Source: an uncultured Eggerthellaceae bacterium (GTDB taxonomy: Bacteria; Actinomycetota; Coriobacteriia; Coriobacteriales; Eggerthellaceae). From it: DNA of 64,000 nt. Under the pieces are notes generated by a model. It searched no databases and was not told the DNA's origin. It saw only the letters and a program-made list of their open reading frames with translations. Numbering within the stretch: position 1 is the first letter of the stretch; every line of letters begins with the position of its first letter. The translations under genes and the position numbers were made by a program. The stretch spans positions 234,764 to 298,763 of the forward strand of contig CAJURX010000001.1 in the NCBI GenBank assembly GCA_910589125.1, in the 5' to 3' direction. This document shows, in pieces, positions 8,452 through 18,189 of the stretch.

Positions 8452-9735
8452 CTAAGCGTCGAGCTCCTTGGCCTTGTCGGCCTCATGCTCCAAGATCTCC
8501 GCCTCGGTCTCCTCATCACCATGGAGCTTGAGCAGCCCGAAGGAGATGCCGCCGATGAGCTGTGCAACGGTGGCGACGATGGCCACATAGCCCCAGCCGG
8601 TGCCTGCGGTCGCATCGAGGATCATGCCGGCGATGGGACCGCCGAGCATCATGCCGAAGTTGAGGAACATGGAGAACAGTGCCGTGGACCCGCCTGCAAG
8701 GCGAGGATCGGGCACGACCTGCGTCGCGAACGTCCACATGGCAGCTGCGAAGATGCCCTCGAGGACGCAGTACAGGACGCAGACCACGACGATGGCCCAC
8801 ATGTCGATCACGTGATAAGCAGCGAAGAACACGAATGCGTACAGGATGCCGTCGATCGCGACGAAGCGCTGGCGGCTCTTGAGCGACTTGAATCGCGTGA
8901 GGATCCAGCCGCCGATCATGGCCGTGAAGATCTCAGCCAGGTACACGTATCCGACGATGCTGTTCGCGACGGCCGGATCGAGACCGGCGGCGTTGGTCCA
9001 GTACGTGGCGATCCACGTCGCGAAGGTCATGATGGCAACGCCGAAGCCGATGCCGATGATGCCGATGATGTAGACAGCCTTGTACTTGAACACCTCGGTG
9101 ATCTTGATGGACGTATCCTCGACGTCAGCGTAGTTCTCATCCGCCGGTGGCGTGCGCACGATGGCGGCGAAGAGGATGATGCCGAGGGCCAGCAGGATGA
9201 TGCTGACGATCCACATGTGCTTCCACACCGCATCCGGTCCGATGATGGAGCCGGTGAGCAGGAAGCCACCTGCGATGGCCACCATCTGCCAGGAGCTCCA
9301 GATGCCCATCGGGAAGCTCCTCTTATGGGATGGGAACCACATGGATATGGTGGATGGAGCGATGATCGAGATGAGGCTGATGCCGAATCCCTCGATGACA
9401 CGGCTCACGAGGAGCATGTACTCATCGCCAGCGAAGAAGCCGATGACCGCACCTATCAAGGTGACGGCGATGGAGATCACACCACCCTTGACGACGCCCC
9501 ACTTGCGCACCATGGCGACCGCAGGGAATGCGAGCACGATGCCAAGGACGTTGAAGATGCCGGAGATCCATCCAGCGATGCCTGCGCTGACGTTGAGATC
9601 GACCTGTACCAAGCCGATGACCGGCAATACCTTGTTCTGGGTCCACGCCATCGCGATGCCAGCGATGAAGATGGCGAGGACGATGAGCCATGCACGAACC
9701 GCGTTGTTCTTCTTGCTATCGTTTGGAGCAGCCAA
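8452..9735 (-). CDS. MFS transporter, third local paralogue
   Basis: 427 residues with 12 predicted helices, paralogous to the two MFS genes downstream: first-helix motif WTQNKV, loop RVIEGFG, and STISMWFPSHKRSFPMGIW. The C-terminus is an acidic cytoplasmic tail (DEETEAEILEHEADK). ATG at 9735 is preceded by TAAGGAGGGG, a strong ribosome-binding site. It has its own 219-bp upstream region with two inverted repeats, so it may start a separate transcript or be a distal part of the molybdoenzyme operon. Its role is presumed to be uptake or export of the small molecule handled by this locus. Confidence 0.85.
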   Translation of the reverse strand: MAAPNDSKKNNAVRAWLIVLAIFIAGIAMAWTQNKVLPVIGLVQVDLNVSAGIAGWISGIFNVLGIVLAFPAVAMVRKWGVVKGGVISIAVTLIGAVIGFFAGDEYMLLVSRVIEGFGISLISIIAPSTISMWFPSHKRSFPMGIWSSWQMVAIAGGFLLTGSIIGPDAVWKHMWIVSIILLALGIILFAAIVRTPPADENYADVEDTSIKITEVFKYKAVYIIGIIGIGFGVAIMTFATWIATYWTNAAGLDPAVANSIVGYVYLAEIFTAMIGGWILTRFKSLKSRQRFVAIDGILYAFVFFAAYHVIDMWAIVVVCVLYCVLEGIFAAAMWTFATQVVPDPRLAGGSTALFSMFLNFGMMLGGPIAGMILDATAGTGWGYVAIVATVAQLIGGISFGLLKLHGDEETEAEILEHEADKAKELDA

Positions 9736-9954
9736 TCCTACCCCTCCTTAGACCTGCCCTCTGAGAAAAGAGCGCAGGCATTATGGCTTGTCGCCATGCA
9801 ACGCCTAAAACCCTGTTCCTGACCGCGAAGCGGCCTGGTCGTGTTAATTTCAAACAGAGCATTTCGAAAGCATGGGCTTATAGGGAACCTTCTCTTCGCT
9901 TCCCCGGAAGCTTCCGTGCCGTGCCGCACGGATCGAACCCGAAGGGAAGCACCC
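9736..9954 (-). promoter_or_regulatory. 219-bp gap with two inverted repeats before the third MFS gene
   Basis: No coding potential was recognised. ATGGC-N5-GCCAT lies at 9783-9797, and a GACC/CCGC hairpin (CCGC-N3-GCGG core) at about 9821-9840. The region is visibly more A+T-rich than its neighbours (TTAATTTCAAACAG). It may hold a promoter or operator for the transporter, but no convincing -35/-10 pair or sigma-54 site was seen. Confidence 0.35.
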
Positions 9955-10293
9955 TCAGTCGGCGAACTCGTGCCCACATCTCTTGCAGACCGTACGCGAG
10001 CTGATCGCATAGGCTCCGCATCCAGGGCAGATCTTCGTTCGCCCTTCTTTCAGACAATCGCCGCACAGTGGCTTCTCGAATGGCGTGCAGAAGAAGCACG
10101 CCTTCTTTACCTCCGCATTGAGGTGCGTGACCGCCTTGGTGTCATCGTGTTCGAGGACCCGTCCGCATTTCGCGCAGACCTCCCGCTCGTAGGGGTTGTA
10201 CCACCCACAATCGGGGCACTCGACGGGGAACTTGAACTCCGCCTTCTTATGGCAACGCTGGCACCAAGGGCTGCATGTCCTGCAATTGGGCAT
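9955..10293 (-). CDS. Small protein with four zinc-ribbon (CxxC pair) modules
   Basis: 112 residues with eight CxxC knuckles: CRTC/CQRC, CPDC/CAKC, CFFC/CGDC and CPGC/CKRC. These should form about four zinc ribbons; there is little else in the sequence and no membrane segment. The start is fixed by GAGGAGG six bases upstream. It lies 62 bp after another small zinc-ribbon gene, within the molybdoenzyme block. Such ribbons can bind nucleic acid, bind protein, or hold metal for an assembly process. No specific function is recognised; a chaperone or regulatory role for the adjacent enzyme is only a guess. Confidence 0.8.
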   Translation of the reverse strand: MPNCRTCSPWCQRCHKKAEFKFPVECPDCGWYNPYEREVCAKCGRVLEHDDTKAVTHLNAEVKKACFFCTPFEKPLCGDCLKEGRTKICPGCGAYAISSRTVCKRCGHEFAD

Positions 10294-10355
10294 CCGTTCC
10301 TCCTCTCATACAAGGCTCAGATGCGCCGGTCACGCACCCATGCGGGACGAAGAGC

Positions 10356-10622
10356 CTACTGCGGAGCGCCTGGAGCCTTCGGGGCACCTGGTGCCGCCGG
10401 AGGGGCGCCGGGAGCCGTAGGGGCGCTCTTGAGGCCTGTCGGCTCAAGAGAGATCTCAGCAGGTGCTGCCGGGGAGTTAGCCGCGATGGCATCCTCTGCA
10501 GCCTTCTTGGAAGCTGCCAGATCAGCGCCGCACTTCTTGCAGGTCGCATCCGTCGGTTTATTGAACGTGTCGCATTCGAGGCACTTGACGATCGTCACCG
10601 ATGCTGCAGGTCTGAAACACAT
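10356..10622 (-). CDS. Small zinc-ribbon protein with Pro/Ala/Gly-rich tail
   Basis: 88 residues. The N-terminal half holds one zinc ribbon (CLEC at about 14-17 and CKKC at about 28-31) with the look of a double-zinc-ribbon domain. The C-terminal 35 residues are a repetitive tail of PGAP/PGAPKAPGAP units, likely disordered. A strong AAGGAG stands five bases before the ATG. It lies downstream of the ferredoxin gene across a large stem-loop and upstream of the second zinc-ribbon gene, so all are probably one transcript. Function is not known. Confidence 0.75.
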   Translation of the reverse strand: MCFRPAASVTIVKCLECDTFNKPTDATCKKCGADLAASKKAAEDAIAANSPAAPAEISLEPTGLKSAPTAPGAPPAAPGAPKAPGAPQ

Positions 10623-10647
10623 GTTATCTCCTTACATCCTTAGAGGA

Positions 10648-10705
10648 CCAAGGCGCCCCGGTGCAGGTGCGGGACGGACCCGTCGATCCCGCACCGGCGC
10701 CTTGG
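10648..10705 (-). terminator. Large stem-loop between ferredoxin and zinc-ribbon genes
   Basis: CCAAGGCGCC at 10648-10657 pairs with GGCGCCTTGG at 10696-10705. Inside it, GTGCGGGA can pair with TCCCGCAC, giving a very stable two-part hairpin nine bases after the ferredoxin stop. No T-run follows on the minus strand, so it is probably an attenuator or RNA-stabilising element that lowers expression of the downstream genes relative to the enzyme genes. Confidence 0.6.
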
Positions 10706-10714
10706 ACGTAGCGC

Positions 10715-11059
10715 TTACTGCTCAGGCACGTACAGCCAAGAGCGAGGGGTCTCCTTGACGAGCTCAGCCAGCTCATCCACGGTGCCGTACTTCATGCACG
10801 CGGACTGGCAGTGATGCACGCAGGTGGGGAGCTTGCCCATGGCGGTGCGGTCAGCGCACAGGTCGCACTGGGACGTGAACACCGGCAGGTTGTTGTACTC
10901 GTACTTGCCGTTGGCCATCATGGTCGGGCCATCCTCGAACAGCACGATGCCGTTCGCCTCGCCGGCCTTCCAGCCATGCTCCACCTTGCACGCCATGACG
11001 CAGGAGCGGCAAGCGGTGCACCAGGTGTAATCGATGAAGAGTCCGTACTTCTCAGCCAT
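10715..11059 (-). CDS. Two-cluster [4Fe-4S] ferredoxin, partner of the molybdoenzyme
   Basis: 114 residues. Cys14-x2-Cys17-x2-Cys20-x3-Cys24 forms one cluster motif; Cys65-x2-Cys68-x11-Cys80-x3-Cys84-x3-Cys88 gives a second. It resembles a shortened DmsB/NrfC electron-transfer subunit, which usually has four clusters and about 200 residues. There is no signal peptide or membrane anchor. It begins one base after the stop of the molybdoenzyme gene, so the two are translated together and should form a cytoplasmic complex. Its task would be to pass electrons to or from the molybdenum cofactor enzyme. Confidence 0.9.
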   Translation of the reverse strand: MAEKYGLFIDYTWCTACRSCVMACKVEHGWKAGEANGIVLFEDGPTMMANGKYEYNNLPVFTSQCDLCADRTAMGKLPTCVHHCQSACMKYGTVDELAELVKETPRSWLYVPEQ

Positions 11060-11060
11060 C

Positions 11061-13415
11061 TTAGAAACCTCCCTTGCGGGTCACGATCTCAGAAGGCGAG
11101 CAGTCGTTCTCCTTCGTGACCGGATATATCTTGCAGATCTGGTTGGCGTACGGCGCACCATAGAGGGTCGGGCCGGTAACGCCCTGAACAGTCAGGTTGT
11201 TGATGTTGGAATCGAACACGCCGAAGAGGTTGGGCTCAGCACCGTCGGTCTCGGGGAACCACCAGCCATGCTCGGAGCGCACGACGTTGGGCTTGAGAGA
11301 CGGGTTGATGCGGACGCGCTGCTTCGCCTTGCCGCGCATGTTCTCGACCCAGATCCAGTCGCCTGCGCACACGCCGATCTTGGCGGCGGTGTCGGGATGC
11401 AGATCGGTCAGCGCATCGGGATGGGACTCGCGCAGACGCGGGACCTGGCGCTCCTCAGAGTGGAAGTACTCCCAGGTGCGGGCACCGGTGGTCAGCACGT
11501 ACGGATACTCCTTGAAGAGGTCCGGCGTGGAGACGGGGCTCTCAGGCGGCTCCTCGTAGTACGGCAGCGGATCGAAGCCCCACGCGTCGAACAGCGTGTT
11601 GAACAGCTCGCACTTGCCGGTGTTGGTGTTGAAGCCCGGCTGTCCGTCGTCGCGCAGCCAACCCAGCTCGTACTTGCGATATGCCCAGTCGTCCGGCCAG
11701 TCGATGACCTTCTCGCACAGCTCCGGGAACGTCTCGTCGGTCTTGTGCGGCCAACCTGCATGGAAGCGGTTGCCGGACTGGATCCACCAGGTCATGAGCT
11801 CCACGTCGGTCTCCCACGGGAACAGCCTGGGATTGAGCTTCTTGCCGAGCTCCAGGATGATCTGCTCGTCGGACTTGGCCTCGTAGTAGTCGCCGACCTT
11901 CACGATGGAGCGCAGCGGCCACCACCACACGCGAGCGGAGTTGCGCTCTGCGCTCATGCCGCAGGGAAGGACGATGTCAGCGCACGCGATGGCGGTCGGG
12001 GTCATGAAGACGTCGACGACCACGTTGTAGGGAACGCTGGTCATGGCGCGATACACGCGAGGAGCGTCTGCTGCCATGTTGGCGATGGGGTTGGTGGACT
12101 GGATGAACAGCATCTTGATCGGATAGGGCTCATCCGTCTCGATGGCCTGGAGCACCGTGTCGCCATTGGCGGTCGGGTCGAAGCCGAGAGCGTGGAGCGG
12201 AGAGGTCTCGACGCCGAGCATCTTGCCGAGCATCTCGTCAGAGAGGTTCCACATGCCGCAGCCATAGGAGTCAGGGATGTCGTAGGCGCAGCGCGGGATC
12301 ATCATGCCGCCGGGGACATCGATGTCGCCGCAGATGGCGCCGAGAGAGAGGCATGCCTGGCCCAGCGGGATACCGCAGACGGTCTGGTCGACCTTGAGGC
12401 CCCACTGGATGGTGCCGGGGTTCGCGCCAGCGAATGCGCGAGCAGCAGCGCGGATGAGCTCAGCATCCACACCGGAGATCTCAGCTGCGAGCTCTGCCGG
12501 ATACTCCTTGGCGCGCTCTGCCAGCTCCTCGAAGCCATAGCACCAGTTCTCGACGAAGTCGTGATCGTAGAGATCCTCTTCGATGATGGTGTTGATCATG
12601 GCGATGACGACAGCTGCGTCGGTGCCGGGACGGACCTGCAGCCAGTACTCGGCCTTGGAGGCCAGCCAGGTGCAAGAGGGGTCGAGCACGATGAGCTTCG
12701 TGCCACCCTGCTTCATGACGTCCACGATCCAGTGGCCGAAGAAGCCGTCGCCGTTGGAGATGAGAGCGTTGTTGCCGATGTTGAAGATGTACTCGGGGTA
12801 CACGTACTCGGGATCGGCATAGCGCTGCTCGAGGTGCTGGGACATGTCAGCCACGAAGAAGTCGCCCATGAAGCAGTGGCCGATGGTGGTACGGGGGAGG
12901 TAGCATGCATCGCCTGAGAGGAAGCCGAGAACGAAGTTCGGGCTGCCGAAGCCTGCATAGCTGAGGTACGGGGTCTGCCAGCAGATGTTGCGGCCGGTGC
13001 CCTGCATGGAGACGATGGACTCAGGGCCATACTGCTCCTGGACCTCGCGGACGTGCTTCACGATGTCATCGTAAGCCTCGTCCCACGTGATGCGCTCCCA
13101 CTTGTTCTCGCCGCGCTCGCCCACGCGCTTCAGGGGGTACTTCAGGCGATCGGGATGATAGAACGTCTCGACGACGTCCAGGCAGCGCATGCACAGACGG
13201 CCCTGGTTGTAGGGAGACAGCGGGTCGCCCTCGATCTTCTCGACCTTGTTGTCCTTGGTGTAGTACAGGACAGAGCAGCCATTGTGGCAGCCAGGCGCGG
13301 TCCACATGTTGGTACGCGTGACCGTGTATTCGCCCTCCTGCCATTGCCAATCTGTCTTATAGACGTCTTTATTGACGCCCTCGAGCTCATTGGTCATCTT
13401 GCCGTTTGTAACCAT
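11061..13415 (-). CDS. Molybdopterin-dependent oxidoreductase, DMSO reductase superfamily (acetylene hydratase / catechol dehydroxylase-like)
   Basis: 784 residues. The N-terminal iron-sulfur region has Cys43-x3-Cys47 and, after 27 residues, Cys75-x2-Cys78, within the pattern APGCHNGC...EGDPLSPYNQGRLCMRC. The first Cys of the usual four-ligand motif is absent. It is followed by molybdopterin domains, and a C-terminal molybdopterin dinucleotide-binding domain (TTGARTWEYFHSEERQVP; later TVQGVTGPTLYGAPYANQICKIYP). There is no Tat signal, so the enzyme is predicted cytoplasmic. Its start has CAGGAG ten bases upstream. It is translated together with the ferredoxin and preceded by a 57-codon gene and a sigma-54 promoter. 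Enzymes of this general type in Eggerthellaceae include catechol dehydroxylases. The substrate here is unknown, and a true reductase or hydratase remains possible. Confidence 0.88.
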   Translation of the reverse strand: MVTNGKMTNELEGVNKDVYKTDWQWQEGEYTVTRTNMWTAPGCHNGCSVLYYTKDNKVEKIEGDPLSPYNQGRLCMRCLDVVETFYHPDRLKYPLKRVGERGENKWERITWDEAYDDIVKHVREVQEQYGPESIVSMQGTGRNICWQTPYLSYAGFGSPNFVLGFLSGDACYLPRTTIGHCFMGDFFVADMSQHLEQRYADPEYVYPEYIFNIGNNALISNGDGFFGHWIVDVMKQGGTKLIVLDPSCTWLASKAEYWLQVRPGTDAAVVIAMINTIIEEDLYDHDFVENWCYGFEELAERAKEYPAELAAEISGVDAELIRAAARAFAGANPGTIQWGLKVDQTVCGIPLGQACLSLGAICGDIDVPGGMMIPRCAYDIPDSYGCGMWNLSDEMLGKMLGVETSPLHALGFDPTANGDTVLQAIETDEPYPIKMLFIQSTNPIANMAADAPRVYRAMTSVPYNVVVDVFMTPTAIACADIVLPCGMSAERNSARVWWWPLRSIVKVGDYYEAKSDEQIILELGKKLNPRLFPWETDVELMTWWIQSGNRFHAGWPHKTDETFPELCEKVIDWPDDWAYRKYELGWLRDDGQPGFNTNTGKCELFNTLFDAWGFDPLPYYEEPPESPVSTPDLFKEYPYVLTTGARTWEYFHSEERQVPRLRESHPDALTDLHPDTAAKIGVCAGDWIWVENMRGKAKQRVRINPSLKPNVVRSEHGWWFPETDGAEPNLFGVFDSNINNLTVQGVTGPTLYGAPYANQICKIYPVTKENDCSPSEIVTRKGGF

Positions 13416-13454
13416 AGCTTCTTTACTCCTGACTCTTCAGTCTTCTGGGGATTC

Positions 13455-13628
13455 CTAGACCTCTCCGTCTTTCAACGTCGGACGGAAGGGCTTCGTCCAG
13501 TCACGACCAGAGGCATCCTGGGCTTTCTGCTGCCAGGCCTGCTTGTTCTTCTCTGGATCCGCCATCTTCGCATCCTTGCGATTCTGCTGGAAATCCTTAT
13601 CCAGGTCCTTCCTCTCCTTTTCCGTCAT
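13455..13628 (-). CDS. 57-residue charged protein at the head of the molybdoenzyme operon
   Basis: MTEKERKDLDKDFQQNRKDA begins a 57-residue, highly charged, Cys-free, soluble protein ending in DWTKPFRPTLKDGEV and a TAG stop. The ATG has an excellent ribosome-binding site, GAGGAGGAAAGG. It starts about 70 bases downstream of the sigma-54-type promoter and ends 39 bp before the molybdoenzyme start, so it is the first gene of that transcript. No known domain is recognised. An assembly chaperone, small subunit or leader-type protein are all possible. Confidence 0.75.
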   Translation of the reverse strand: MTEKERKDLDKDFQQNRKDAKMADPEKNKQAWQQKAQDASGRDWTKPFRPTLKDGEV

Positions 13629-13710
13629 CCTTTCCTCCTCTCTCTCCGGCTACACCGGAAGTCCGAAACGCTTTGTGGCTGAGGCTTCGCCACACTGATG
13701 AGAAGGGAGT

Positions 13711-13726
13711 TGAAAGAACCGTGCCA
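13711..13726 (-). promoter_or_regulatory. Sigma-54 (-24/-12) promoter of the molybdoenzyme operon
   Basis: Minus-strand TGGCACG-GTTC-TTTCA matches the consensus TGGCACG-N4-TTGCW with a single change (T for G in the -12 element). Spacing is exact. It lies about 85 bp upstream of the 57-codon gene. A second copy with the same -24, the same -12 and the same following bases lies at 16477-16492. The nearby sigma-54 activator gene and rpoN support the call. Confidence 0.75.
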
Positions 13727-13799
13727 GTTCGCCAGATCTTGAGGAAGATGATGTGCGCGAGTTGGAGGATCCGCGTCTGAGCAGGAGGTTCGCCCAGAG

Positions 13800-13817
13800 C
13801 GAGAGGATCGCATCTCG
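13800..13817. promoter_or_regulatory. Candidate enhancer (UAS) palindrome for the sigma-54 activator
   Basis: CGAGA-N8-TCTCG, an imperfect 18-bp palindrome centred about 83 bp upstream of the -24 element. That is a normal distance for an enhancer-binding protein site. The GAGA/TCTC half-sites recur in the palindrome upstream of the second promoter (16560-16581). Binding is inferred. Confidence 0.4.
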
Positions 13818-13835
13818 TGCTAGGGGTCCCGATAT

Positions 13836-13874
13836 GAGAAAAGGGCGGCCATCTGCATGAGGGCCGCCCTTCTC
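13836..13874 (-). terminator. Intrinsic terminator of the sigma-54 regulator gene
   Basis: GAGAAGGGCGGCC-type arms (13861-13874 and 13836-13850) pair around a 10-base loop and, read on the minus strand, are followed by a T-rich stretch (CCCTTTTCTC). It lies 58 bp after the regulator stop codon and separates the regulator from the molybdoenzyme operon promoter. Confidence 0.8.
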
Positions 13875-13931
13875 AAAATGCGGATCCGTGCGTCAAGATG
13901 AGTCTCGATCTTGAACGCTGCCACCCACCGA

Positions 13932-16172
<2,241 letters not shown>

Positions 16173-16314
16173 CGCCCGGTCTCCCTCCGAAGCAGGTCCC
16201 GCATCGATCGAAGCGAAACAAGATACCCTCTTTTACCCCCACCGTTCAGTGTCCAGCGCCTATACAAGACCTGGCCTGAGCCTGCACCTCCGCATCACCG
16301 CCCCATATGCGAAG

Positions 16315-16350
16315 AAGCCGTGCGCTGCATAGTGGGCAGCGCATCGGCTT
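16315..16350. repeat. Long imperfect hairpin in the regulator leader
   Basis: AAGCCG-T-GCGCTGC pairs with GCAGCGC-AT-CGGCTT around a seven-base loop, giving a 13-pair stem. It lies in the roughly 300-base untranslated leader between the sigma-54 promoter and the regulator start. No T-run follows, so it is more likely a structural leader element than a terminator. Confidence 0.55.
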
Positions 16351-16361
16351 GAAAGAAGGCG

Positions 16362-16420
16362 GGAGCCAAGATGAGGATCGTCTTGAGCTGCTGTGCATCA
16401 AAGGGGGATACCTTGGCTCC
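16362..16420. repeat. Nine-base-pair long-range inverted repeat in the regulator leader
   Basis: GGAGCCAAG at 16362-16370 is exactly complementary to CTTGGCTCC at 16412-16420, enclosing 41 bases. Together with the hairpin at 16315-16350 it suggests a folded leader RNA upstream of the sigma-54 regulator. No known riboswitch class was recognised. Confidence 0.4.
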
Positions 16421-16476
16421 AGCATGGTGCAGCAAAGAGCAGTCTAGGGGGGCTACTCTTCATGTCATGAGGGAGT

Positions 16477-16492
16477 TGAAAGAAGCGTGCCA
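16477..16492 (-). promoter_or_regulatory. Sigma-54 (-24/-12) promoter of the regulator gene
   Basis: Minus-strand TGGCACG-CTTC-TTTCA, with the same elements, spacing and following bases as the promoter at 13711-13726; the two 22-base stretches differ at one position. It points toward the enhancer-binding regulator, about 300 bp upstream of its start. Confidence 0.72.
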
Positions 16493-16559
16493 GAACCGAC
16501 GCATAGGATACGGGGCGATCTCCATGCGAGACCGCAACGGATGCGCTCCACGCGTTCCA

Positions 16560-16581
16560 TTTTGAGAATCCGGTCTCAAAA
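16560..16581. promoter_or_regulatory. Perfect palindrome, candidate enhancer site
   Basis: TTTTGAGA-N6-TCTCAAAA, a perfect 8+8 bp inverted repeat centred about 78 bp upstream of the -24 element at 16492. Position and symmetry fit the binding site of the Fis-type helix-turn-helix regulator encoded next to it. A single TCTCAAAA half-site also occurs at 13871-13878. Confidence 0.55.
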
Positions 16582-16704
16582 CGGGATTGCATGGGAGCAT
16601 GGATGGCTTCTCAAGATGAATCAGGTAGCCTTGGATGGAAGAGAAGCGATCCGGCGTCTTTCACGCATCTGACATATCGCATGGGTGCAAGGGGGAATGT
16701 GCAC

Positions 16705-18126
16705 ATGTGCCCGAGCTTGGGACTGGAGCAAGTCCAGCATATACAGCTGACCGCTGAGGTGCAGCAAGGCATCGAGGTGATGGCCATGCCCATCGCAGAC
16801 CTCCATGACCTCATCTGCAACAGAGCCATGGATAACCCCTTCCTCAAGATAGAGGAATCCGAGCAACGCGCGCCCGACGAGAGGGGCGGCGCGAGCATCA
16901 CCGATGCGCGCGAGCGAGAGGCCATCGAAGAAGAGGCGTGGAGCTGCGGTGTCGAAGCGGGGGTATGGGATGCCGCATGGATGGGGCGCCAACCCTCATG
17001 GAGGGCTGATGACACCGATCCAGATGAGGTGATCGCCCGCACGGCAGACGATCGCGTGAGCCTCGAGGTCGGGATCATGCAGCAGCTTGCCATGGACCTG
17101 CGCGACCCGCTCGACCTGCGGATAGCAGAGCATCTGCTCTGTGGCCTGGATGAGCGGGGATACCTGCGCATGGATACCGATATCGTGGCAGATGTGCTGG
17201 ACACGGACCCAAATCGCGTGGAGCGGGTGCTCGCGAAGATGCAAACGGGCTGCATACCGGCAGGCATCGGGTCGCGCAGCCTCCAGGAATGCCTGATCGC
17301 ACAGCTCGTCGCCGCAGGCGAGGATGATGCCATCATCCGCAAGGCCATCGAGTGCCACCTGCCAGTCCTCGCCGAGGGAAGGCTCAGCCACGTGGCATCC
17401 GCGCTGGGCATCAGCTCCGCTGAGGTCAAGCGCACCTTCGAGCGGATCAGGCATCTGGACCCGCATCCCGCCGCCATATTCGAGCGCGCCTGCCCGCCCG
17501 CCATCCCCGAGATAGAGGTCATCAAGGATGAGGGCAGATGGGCAGCGAAGGTGAGGAGCGGGATGATCCCGCGCATGATGCTGGACGAGGAATACGTCGC
17601 CCTCTTCGACGGGCGCGTGCTGGACAAGAGCGCTGCCGCCCGGATGCGCGAGATGATGCGCGAGGCGCAGGGCCTGATCCGCGCGGTCGACATGCGCAAG
17701 GCTGCCGTGATATCCATAGCCGCCGCCGTGATCGACCACCAGCAAGCATTCTTCGATGAGGGGCCGGCCGGCTTGAGGTCGCTCGCGATGGCTGATGTGG
17801 CATATCTGACCGAGCTCAGCGAATCCACCGTGAGCCGCGTTGCGAACAGCGTCACCATGGATACCCCGCGCGGCATGCTGAGCCTGCGCTACTTCTTCCA
17901 TTCTGGCGTGGGCGGATCGGCCACCGAAGAGAACACGTCATCGCTCGCAGTCAAGCAGGCCATACAGGAGCTCGTGGATGCAGAGGACAAGCGTGCTCCC
18001 TTGAGCGACGCCAAGCTGGTCGACCTGCTCTCAGAGCGCGGCATGAGCGTCTCGCGCCGCACGGTCAACAAGTACCGCACCGCGCTCGGCATCCTCTCTC
18101 GCGCCAAGCGCCGCACCTACGAGTAG
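16705..18126 (+). CDS. rpoN: RNA polymerase sigma-54 factor
   Basis: 473 residues. The N-terminal activator-interacting region is rich in Gln/Leu (LGLEQVQHIQLTAEVQQGIEVMAMPI). An acidic region, the core-binding domain and a helix-turn-helix (ELSESTVSRVANSV) follow. The C-terminal RpoN box reads SRRTVNKYRTALGI near the end. The start chosen is the ATG nine bases after GGGGG; the in-frame sequence further upstream has no ribosome-binding site. It is transcribed away from the sigma-54 regulator gene. It should direct core polymerase to the -24/-12 promoters found beside it, and perhaps others outside this window. Confidence 0.95.
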   Translation: MCPSLGLEQVQHIQLTAEVQQGIEVMAMPIADLHDLICNRAMDNPFLKIEESEQRAPDERGGASITDAREREAIEEEAWSCGVEAGVWDAAWMGRQPSWRADDTDPDEVIARTADDRVSLEVGIMQQLAMDLRDPLDLRIAEHLLCGLDERGYLRMDTDIVADVLDTDPNRVERVLAKMQTGCIPAGIGSRSLQECLIAQLVAAGEDDAIIRKAIECHLPVLAEGRLSHVASALGISSAEVKRTFERIRHLDPHPAAIFERACPPAIPEIEVIKDEGRWAAKVRSGMIPRMMLDEEYVALFDGRVLDKSAAARMREMMREAQGLIRAVDMRKAAVISIAAAVIDHQQAFFDEGPAGLRSLAMADVAYLTELSESTVSRVANSVTMDTPRGMLSLRYFFHSGVGGSATEENTSSLAVKQAIQELVDAEDKRAPLSDAKLVDLLSERGMSVSRRTVNKYRTALGILSRAKRRTYE

Positions 18127-18189
18127 CACGCGCCGGGCGGGGTGCACGCGCATCATCGGCATATCGGCAGCGACCCCAAAGGATGCGCC

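Noticed and set aside
16371..16565. A 64-codon plus-strand frame in the regulator-rpoN gap
   Set aside because: It spans the minus-strand sigma-54 promoter, has no proper ribosome-binding site and its composition is not coding-like.
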